Assembly: GCF_019093865.1 (NCBI RefSeq) | Contig: NZ_JABJXD010000001.1 | Coordinates: 186,001 to 250,000, forward strand | Length of the DNA: 64,000 bases | Source: Lentibacillus saliphilus | Lineage (GTDB): Bacteria; Bacillota; Bacilli; Bacillales; Amphibacillaceae | Direction of reading: 5' to 3' | Shown here: piece by piece, positions 57,894-64,000 of the stretch | How the letters are laid out: each line of letters opens with the position of its first letter | Position numbering within the stretch: position 1 is the first letter of the stretch | The notes under the pieces: generated by a model | The model's input: the letters and a program-made list of their open reading frames with translations, nothing else | Database searches by the model: none | What the model was told of the DNA's origin: nothing | Program-made: the position numbers and the translations under genes

Positions 57894-60800
57894 TTAAGAC
57901 GTTACAAGTTCTGCTGTATCTTCTAATCGAACTGAAACAAGTCTTGATACACCCGATTCTTGCATCGTAACACCATATAAAACATCTGCTTCCTCCATCG
58001 TTCCTTTGCGGTGTGTAATGACGATAAATTGTGTATCAGCACTAAATTGTTTAATATACCTTGCGAAACGAACAACATTTGCCTCATCCAGCGCAGCTTC
58101 AACTTCATCAAGCACACAAAACGGAACTGGTCGAACCCTTAAAATAGAAAAAAGTAATGCGATGGCAGTAAGCGCCCGTTCTCCCCCAGAAAGTAACCCG
58201 AGATGTTGCAATTTCTTTCCTGGAGGCTGGGCAATAATGTCGACACCTGTGTCTAACAAGTCATCCGGTGTCGTTAGCTTGAGTTCAGCATGGCCACCAC
58301 CGAATAATTCCGTAAAAACGATCGAAAATTGCGCTTTAATCTGATTGAATGTCGTATCAAAACGGCGCATCATCTCTTCATCCATTTCATCAATCACTTG
58401 ATACAATGTTCCTTTCGCTTCAAGCAGATCATCACGCTGTGTTGATAAAAATGTATACCGCTCTGAGACGCGTTCATACTCTTCAATTGCACCTAGATTA
58501 ACAAAGCCTAAGTGATCAATAGATTGCTTTAATGCTTGGACCTCTTTTTTTGCTTCGTCCACATTAGCAGACTTAGGATATGTTTGTTTTGCTTTTTCGT
58601 ACGTCATCGTATGATCTGTTTCAAGTTGTTTCAGTCGTGTTTCAAGCTCTACATCATGACGATTGACTTGTACCTCCGTTTGCTGAAGTGTATGAAGCAA
58701 AGACTGATGCGCTTTGTTCGCTTCCTTTAGTTCTCTTTCTTCGTCTTGCAACAATTGCGTCCGACGAAGCCGCTCATCACGTTGTTGCTTAATGTTTTCT
58801 GTAATGCTTTGTTTATCATTCTGAATGGAAGCAATTGACGAATCAATGTCGGATTCCGTTACTTCAGAGTCTTTTAAACTTAGAAGTTCATCTAGTTCCT
58901 GTGAAAATGTTTCGTACTCTTCTTCTAGATCTCGTAACTGAGACTTCAGCGCGTCAGTCTTATCGTATTGGTTGTCAATATGAGCCGCTTGTTCTGCAAG
59001 CTGAACTTGTGCCGTATGCAGCTCTTGTTGGCGCCTTTCTCGATTGTGTTCAATATCGTTCTTGCGTGCATTTAAAGTATCAATATGCTCTTGGATATTG
59101 ACAAGCTTAGCTTGTATTGTGCTTAAGTTATCTGACAATGTAGCCGCTTTCTCGTCCATTTGGTTAATATCATCACCAAATTGTTTTTGATCTTGATTAA
59201 AATGGGTGATGCTTTGCTTCGATGCATCACGCTTCATAATTAACTCTCGATAGGCGCTTTGCAATTCTAGAAGTTCTGACTGTTTTTCTGACAGTTCTTG
59301 CTCAAGGTCACGAATGGCGGCTTCTGTTTGCTGTACGTTTGCCTCTTTTTGACTAACAGTTTGTTGAAAAGCCTTTGCCCGCACTTCATAATCTTCAAGT
59401 TTTTTAGCAATGGTCGTCAATTCCTTGTCTCTCGTAAATAGGGAATGGTTTGATTGCTTTTTCGCCCCCCCAGACATCGAGCCGCCTGGATTAACGACAT
59501 CTCCATCTAAGGTGACAATTCTATATTTGCGCATCACTTTTCGAGCGAGGTCATTCGCATCTTGCAATGTCTCGGCAATAATAACATGACCCATTAAGTG
59601 ATCAACTGCTTTTTGGTATACCGGGGAAACTTGAATGAGTTCTGCTGCAATACCGATATAGCCTTTATGTGACCGGATATCATTAATCATATTTTCAGCT
59701 ATATATCGGGGTTGAATCGATGACAACGGTAAAAATGTTGCTCGTCCATTATTCGTTTTCTTTAACCAGTTAATGGCCGTTCGAGCTGCTTGATCATCTT
59801 TAACGACAACATGCTGTGCCTGGGCACCGAGTACAGTTTCAATTGCTGTAACATATTGTTCTGGCACATCAATCAATTCGATCACGGCACCATTAATATT
59901 CGATAGATGATGTTCGTCACGGGCTTTTAAAACGGATTTTACACCATGAAAAAAACCTTGAAAGTCTTCCTTCATACTTTCTAGCATTTCTTTTTGCGAT
60001 TTAAGCTTTTCTAGCGTACGAAATCCTTTATACAATGTCGCTTGTGCCTGTTGGAATTGCTCTCTGTATTGTTTCACATCAGCTTTTAATTTCTGCAGAT
60101 GACTATTTTTTGTATTATAGTCGTTTTCTCGCTCCGCATGGCGTGCTTCTGCAAGTTCAACCTGTTTTTCTAATTCTTCACTTTTTAAAATTAGGTCATG
60201 ATATTTTTCATCATTATGATCTTTTTTGTGAAGCAATTGTTCCTTTTGTTCAGCAATGGACTGCTGTTCATTGCGGATGACAGCTTGTTCATTTAAGTAT
60301 TCAATATACTCAGCTTTAGCATCTTCTATTTCATCATTAATTTGCTCTTCTCGAGAAGATAATAATGCTTTAAGCTCTTTCACTCGCTCATTTGTTTCTC
60401 GTTTTTCTGTTTCAAGTCGTTGAATTTCAGCATTTGCTGCTTGCAACTGATCTTTTATTTCAGATATCCGTTTTAAAGCGGCCGCTTTTTGCGCTTCCAA
60501 TTTTGTTTTGTTTTCTGAAAAATGTTTAAGTCGTTCCTGTAACACTTGTTTTTTTCCTTCATATTGTTCAAGTGATTGTGTAACAGAAATCAGTTGATTT
60601 TGCATATCTTCAATGGCTTCGTCAAGCTGCTTAAGCGCAGTCTGTTCCTGTTCGAGTTCTGCTTCTCTTTTTTGTATGGATGTACTCAATGCAACTTCTT
60701 TATCTTTATGTTGTTCAAGTTCCTTGAGTAATGCTTGCCATTCTTCATGAAAATGATCAATTTCAGTAATTAAAAGTGATATTTCTTTTTCATCAAGGTC

Positions 60801-61460
60801 TTTTTTATATGTGAGGAACGTTTGCGCCTTTTCTGCCTGCTCTTGTAATGGGTCAACTTGCTGTTCAATCTCATGAATAATATCTTCAACACGATTTAAA
60901 TTATCTTGTGTTTCATTTAATTTAAATTCAGCTTGTCTTTTCCGTTGTTTATATTTTAAGACACCGGCAGCCTCTTCAAATATGACACGACGGTCTTCTG
61001 CCTTAGAGCTTAAAATTTCTTCAACTTTCCCTTGACTAATAATCGAAAAGGCTTCACGTCCAAGACCTGAATCCATAAATAAATCAACAATATCTTTTAA
61101 GCGACACGATTGCTTGTTTATGTAAAATTCACTTTCTCCCGAACGATAGACACGGCGTGTAATACTAACCTCATTATAATCAAGCGGTAACGTGTGGTCT
61201 TCGTTATCTAAAACGAGCGTGACGTCTGCAACATTTAACGGTTTACGTGTATCACTACCTTGAAAAATGATATCCTGCATTTTGGAGCCACGCAGCGATT
61301 TGGCCGACTGCTCACCGAGTACCCATCGAATCGCATCAGTAATATTGCTTTTGCCACTGCCGTTAGGTCCGACTACCGCCGTTACCCCAGGGACAAACTC
61401 CACATTGATGCGTTCTGCAAAAGATTTGAATCCTGCACTTTCCAGTCGTTTTAAATACAT
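57894..61460 (-). CDS. smc: chromosome partition protein Smc
   Basis: Condensin ATPase. ATG 61460 follows AGGAGAATGTAT, giving 1188 aa (B. subtilis 1186). Walker A GPNGSGKSNITDAIRW near residue 32, two long coiled coils (about 165-500 and 670-1010), hinge with GGSMSGGAKK at its end, signature GLLSGGERALTAIAL and Walker B CVLDEVEAALDEAN. It starts the smc-ftsY-ylxM-ffh group. Confidence 0.97.
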   Translation of the reverse strand: MYLKRLESAGFKSFAERINVEFVPGVTAVVGPNGSGKSNITDAIRWVLGEQSAKSLRGSKMQDIIFQGSDTRKPLNVADVTLVLDNEDHTLPLDYNEVSITRRVYRSGESEFYINKQSCRLKDIVDLFMDSGLGREAFSIISQGKVEEILSSKAEDRRVIFEEAAGVLKYKQRKRQAEFKLNETQDNLNRVEDIIHEIEQQVDPLQEQAEKAQTFLTYKKDLDEKEISLLITEIDHFHEEWQALLKELEQHKDKEVALSTSIQKREAELEQEQTALKQLDEAIEDMQNQLISVTQSLEQYEGKKQVLQERLKHFSENKTKLEAQKAAALKRISEIKDQLQAANAEIQRLETEKRETNERVKELKALLSSREEQINDEIEDAKAEYIEYLNEQAVIRNEQQSIAEQKEQLLHKKDHNDEKYHDLILKSEELEKQVELAEARHAERENDYNTKNSHLQKLKADVKQYREQFQQAQATLYKGFRTLEKLKSQKEMLESMKEDFQGFFHGVKSVLKARDEHHLSNINGAVIELIDVPEQYVTAIETVLGAQAQHVVVKDDQAARTAINWLKKTNNGRATFLPLSSIQPRYIAENMINDIRSHKGYIGIAAELIQVSPVYQKAVDHLMGHVIIAETLQDANDLARKVMRKYRIVTLDGDVVNPGGSMSGGAKKQSNHSLFTRDKELTTIAKKLEDYEVRAKAFQQTVSQKEANVQQTEAAIRDLEQELSEKQSELLELQSAYRELIMKRDASKQSITHFNQDQKQFGDDINQMDEKAATLSDNLSTIQAKLVNIQEHIDTLNARKNDIEHNRERRQQELHTAQVQLAEQAAHIDNQYDKTDALKSQLRDLEEEYETFSQELDELLSLKDSEVTESDIDSSIASIQNDKQSITENIKQQRDERLRRTQLLQDEERELKEANKAHQSLLHTLQQTEVQVNRHDVELETRLKQLETDHTMTYEKAKQTYPKSANVDEAKKEVQALKQSIDHLGFVNLGAIEEYERVSERYTFLSTQRDDLLEAKGTLYQVIDEMDEEMMRRFDTTFNQIKAQFSIVFTELFGGGHAELKLTTPDDLLDTGVDIIAQPPGKKLQHLGLLSGGERALTAIALLFSILRVRPVPFCVLDEVEAALDEANVVRFARYIKQFSADTQFIVITHRKGTMEEADVLYGVTMQESGVSRLVSVRLEDTAELVTS

Positions 61461-61521
61461 ATACATTCTCCTAGCTGCGTGGTCAAACGATATGAGTTTA
61501 ATCGTTCATCTTAATTAACAT

Positions 61522-61550
61522 TTGGTATTTTAACGCATTTATTTTATCAT
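61522..61550 (+). promoter_or_regulatory. plus-strand promoter for the UPF0435 gene
   Basis: TTGGTA (61522-61527), 17 nt, TATCAT (61545-61550). On the opposite strand, TGATAAAAT (61549-61541) is an extended -10 that could serve smc, so the two promoters would overlap. Confidence 0.45.
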
Positions 61551-61619
61551 AAATAGAACAACAAAAGAAGTATGGCTGGGCTATACTGTTGTAATCTTTT
61601 AAAAGCGAGGTGGGGGTTT

Positions 61620-61841
61620 ATGAATCTTGAGCGTCCGAACGAACAAAATCTCAAGTATATCTTAGAGGATTTAACAAAGCGGCTCGGTGTTGTGAATCGT
61701 TCTCTTATGGATTATCAGGACTATGATTTGTCCAAATATGATGATTTGAAAATGATGTATGACATTGTGAAACGAAAAGGACAATTGAGTACTTCTGAAA
61801 CAGAGGCATTCGTCAATGAGTTGAGGCACGTACGAAAATAA
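61620..61841 (+). CDS. UPF0435/DUF1128 family protein (YfkK-like)
   Basis: The only plus-strand gene of the window. A 73-aa acidic protein, starting MNLERPNEQNLKYILEDL at ATG 61620 after GAGGTGGGGG, with DLSKYDDLKMMYDIVKRKG in the middle; both are family hallmarks. The frame opens 16 codons earlier without a binding site. Function is unknown; B. subtilis YfkK lies elsewhere, so it is a local insertion between rnc and smc. Confidence 0.9.
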   Translation: MNLERPNEQNLKYILEDLTKRLGVVNRSLMDYQDYDLSKYDDLKMMYDIVKRKGQLSTSETEAFVNELRHVRK

Positions 61842-61855
61842 TAGTATTTTGATAA

Positions 61856-61891
61856 AAACGGCTGGCTGCAAATTGATGTGACCAGCCGTTT
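61856..61891. terminator. hairpin terminator between yfkK-like gene and rnc
   Basis: AAACGGCTGG and CCAGCCGTTT form a 10-bp stem with a 16-nt loop. On the minus strand it continues TTTTT, on the plus strand TTTCCGTTT, so it likely serves both convergent transcripts, best for rnc. Confidence 0.7.
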
Positions 61892-62008
61892 CCGTTTGAG
61901 ATCACTTTTGAACACGCGGGTGTATTTCAGTGAACATGTTAGCACGTTGTTCGCAATCAAGAAGCGTCAGTCCATTTCCAGAACGTGTCAAAGCCTCTAT
62001 TCACCACC

Positions 62009-62689
62009 CTAACGCAATGCGTCTAAAGCCTGCTTTGCAGCTCTTTGTTCAGCTTCTTTTTTTGAGCGTCCAGTCCCTGTCCCAACGAGCTTATTATTAA
62101 CCTTAACTTCCGTAACAAACTCGCGATCATGAGAAGGTCCGATTTCTTTTACGATATCATACGTCACAACTTGATGTTTTTCTTGCTGCACAAATTCTTG
62201 TAGTTGACTTTTGTAATCCATCACATGCGAAAAAGCACCTTTGTCGATCTTAGGGAAAACGTAATGCTCAAGAAATTGGAGTGCAACATTAAATCCACGG
62301 TCTAAATATAAGGCGCCCAAAAAGGCTTCAAATGCATCAGCCAACAAGGCTGGTCTGTCTCGACCTCCTGACTGTTCTTCACCTTTACCTAATAAAATAT
62401 AGTCTCCAAAATGCAGTTCGCGGGCAAATTTTACTAATGATGCCTCACATACAATTGCGGCGCGTAATTTAGTTAAATGACCTTCTTCCATAGATTCATT
62501 TTCTCGATATAAATATTGACTTACACCAAGTTCAAGAACCGCATCACCTAAAAATTCAAGCCTTTCGTTATCTGCATACCGGACATCGCGATGCTCATTC
62601 ACATATGATGAATGTGTAAATGCCTGCTTAATTAAGCTGGCATCATTAAACTGAATATTAATTGCTTGTTGTAGCTTTTCAATGTTCAC
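62009..62689 (-). CDS. rnc: ribonuclease III
   Basis: Double-strand RNA endonuclease. The 226-aa protein has the catalytic motif [15 protein letters not shown] near residue 42 and a C-terminal dsRNA-binding domain with [18 protein letters not shown]. The start is GTG 62689, 7 nt after AGGAGGTGA. It follows acpP in the fatty-acid cluster. Confidence 0.96.
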   Translation of the reverse strand: MNIEKLQQAINIQFNDASLIKQAFTHSSYVNEHRDVRYADNERLEFLGDAVLELGVSQYLYRENESMEEGHLTKLRAAIVCEASLVKFARELHFGDYILLGKGEEQSGGRDRPALLADAFEAFLGALYLDRGFNVALQFLEHYVFPKIDKGAFSHVMDYKSQLQEFVQQEKHQVVTYDIVKEIGPSHDREFVTEVKVNNKLVGTGTGRSKKEAEQRAAKQALDALR

Positions 62690-62718
62690 AATACTGTCAC
62701 CTCCTTGCTGATCATATA

Positions 62719-62746
62719 CAGAAAGCCCCGCTTCTGGCGAGGGCTT
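62719..62746 (-). terminator. hairpin between acpP and rnc
   Basis: GAAAGCCC and GGGCTTTC with an inner CGC/GCG pair form a stable stem beginning ten bases after the acpP stop. The following T run is weak, so it may act as an attenuator or mRNA end-protecting structure that raises the acpP/rnc ratio. Confidence 0.5.
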
Positions 62747-62755
62747 TCCCCAATG

Positions 62756-62989
62756 TTAGGATTGGCTGTTTATGTAATTTACAGCGTCACCAACGGTATT
62801 GATTTTTTCTGCTTCTTCATCAGCAATTTCCATATCAAATTCATCTTCTAATTCCATAACGAGTTCTACTACGTCCAATGAATCTGCATCAAGATCATCC
62901 TTAAAAGAAGCTTCCATTGTAACTTTTGACGCTTCAACGTCGAGCTGGTCAACGATAATATCTTTTACGCGATCAAATACGTCTGCCAT
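62756..62989 (-). CDS. acpP: acyl carrier protein
   Basis: Carries acyl chains in fatty acid synthesis. ATG 62989 (after GGAGGTGACAAC) gives 77 aa. The 4'-phosphopantetheine Ser37 lies in [14 protein letters not shown], and the protein is strongly acidic. Confidence 0.97.
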   Translation of the reverse strand: MADVFDRVKDIIVDQLDVEASKVTMEASFKDDLDADSLDVVELVMELEDEFDMEIADEEAEKINTVGDAVNYINSQS

Positions 62990-63041
62990 GTTGTCACCTC
63001 CCTTCAAGATACTAAGTTAGCCATATTGATGCTTTACAAGC

Positions 63042-63782
63042 CTACATGACCATGCCGCCATCAATATGGATTGTCTGCCCTGTTACATAATCGGCATCAG
63101 GCGAGACTAGAAAACGCACAACATTTGCCACATCTTCTGGTCGTCCCAGTTTGTTCAAAGGTATTAGTGACATCATATTGTCTCTTTGTTCTTCAGATAA
63201 AGCATCTGTCATATCTGTAGAGATAAAGCCTGGTGCAACTGCATTAACAAGAATGTTTCGTGACGCAAGTTCTTTTGCAGTTGTTTTTGTCAATCCAATA
63301 ACGCCTGCCTTTGCTGCAACGTAATTAGCTTGTCCAGGATTTCCACTTACACCAACAATCGAAGCAACATTGACAATTCTTCCGCTTCTCTGCTTCATCA
63401 TCTGTCGTGTAACAGCTTTAGTGCATAAAAAGACACCTTTTAAATTCGTGTTAACCACGTGATCAAAGTCTTCTTCAGACATACGCATAATAATATTGTC
63501 TTTCGTAATGCCTGCGTTATTCACAAGAATGTCTAAACGACCAAATTGTTGAATGACTTCTTTGACCATATTCTTCACAGACGCTTCATCTGTGACATCA
63601 GCCTTTATTTTAAAGGCAGAAGCGCCCATTGCCTTAATTTCTTCAACAACAGCTTGTGCTTTCGCTTCATTTCCTGCGTAATTCACTGCAACATTGACCC
63701 CTTGACGTGCTAATTCCAATGCAATCGCACGTCCAATACCACGTGATCCACCTGTCACGAGTGCGTTTTGACCTTTTAGCAT
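63042..63782 (-). CDS. fabG: 3-oxoacyl-ACP reductase FabG
   Basis: NADPH-dependent reductase of the fatty acid elongation cycle. ATG 63782 (after AAGGGGGAGTAAGC) gives 246 aa. SDR motifs: [21 protein letters not shown], catalytic Ser in VASIVGVSG and Tyr-Lys in YVAAKAG. Confidence 0.96.
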   Translation of the reverse strand: MLKGQNALVTGGSRGIGRAIALELARQGVNVAVNYAGNEAKAQAVVEEIKAMGASAFKIKADVTDEASVKNMVKEVIQQFGRLDILVNNAGITKDNIIMRMSEEDFDHVVNTNLKGVFLCTKAVTRQMMKQRSGRIVNVASIVGVSGNPGQANYVAAKAGVIGLTKTTAKELASRNILVNAVAPGFISTDMTDALSEEQRDNMMSLIPLNKLGRPEDVANVVRFLVSPDADYVTGQTIHIDGGMVM

Positions 63783-63784
63783 GC

Positions 63785-64000
63785 TTACTCCCCCTTGTAC
63801 CAAGCTAAAAATTGTTCTAACGATTCTGGATCCTGGATCGCATAAGTTGGAATGCTACGATCAATTTTTTTAATCAGTCCACTTAGCACCTTTCCATTCC
63901 CCACTTCAACAAAAGCATCAACACCTTGTTCAATCATATGATTTATCGACTGTTCAAATCGAACAGGTGAATAAAGCTGTTTGATTAATAAATCTTTGAT
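63785..64000 (-). CDS. fabD: malonyl-CoA:ACP transacylase FabD (C-terminal part)
   Basis: Only the last 71 codons are in the window. They show [32 protein letters not shown] and end [10 protein letters not shown] before the stop at 63787-63785. These match the FabD C terminus, and fabD-fabG-acpP is the usual order. Confidence 0.92.
   Translation of the reverse strand: MKDLLIKQLYSPVRFEQSINHMIEQGVDAFVEVGNGKVLSGLIKKIDRSIPTYAIQDPESLEQFLAWYKGE

Overview
The window is a stretch of Bacillaceae (Bacillota) chromosome. It is low-GC, almost entirely minus-strand, with strong AGGAGG-type ribosome binding sites. Its gene order matches the Bacillus subtilis fabD-to-polC region nearly gene for gene. Acidic tails and a GC-rich inverted repeat of a kind I recall from halotolerant genera (Virgibacillus, Oceanobacillus, Lentibacillus) suggest a halotolerant relative; this placement is inference. 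Because the genes run right to left, the path below is described from high to low coordinates.

64000 to 54500: end of fabD, fabG, acpP, rnc, then smc-ftsY-ylxM-ffh (chromosome organisation and SRP), then rpsP-khpA and ylqD. One plus-strand gene, a UPF0435/YfkK family member, sits between rnc and smc. 54100 to 41800: rimM, trmD, rplS with an L19 leader, lepB, rbgA, rnhB, a FliK-like/FlhB-C-like pair (ylqG/ylqH), sucCD, a 231-bp element with terminal inverted repeats, dprA and topA. 41500 to 37780: xerC-hslV-hslU-codY, driven by two good sigma-A promoters and closed by a strong terminator.

37600 to 8950 is a complete fla/che operon of 35 genes: rod and MS-ring (flgB, flgC, fliE, fliF), switch and export ATPase (fliG-fliJ), motE, fliK, flgD, a flagellar operon protein, flgE, swrD, fliL, fliM, fliY, cheY, the export gate (fliO, fliP, fliQ, fliR, flhB, flhA), flhF/flhG, chemotaxis (cheB, cheA, cheW, cheC, cheD), sigD, a DUF342/FapA-like gene, a small unknown gene and swrB. 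Together they build the flagellum, steer it and supply the sigma factor for late genes. CodY, encoded immediately upstream, regulates motility in B. subtilis.

8800 to 1: rpsB-tsf-pyrH-frr-uppS-cdsA-rasP-polC (polC is cut by the window edge). Compared with B. subtilis, dxr is absent between cdsA and rasP, proS between rasP and polC, and trmFO between topA and xerC. No tRNA, rRNA, CRISPR array, prophage or transposase gene was seen. The most unusual signals are a perfect 14-bp hairpin lying between the Shine-Dalgarno sequence and the start codon of swrD, the GC-rich inverted-repeat element, and the additions downstream of sigD.
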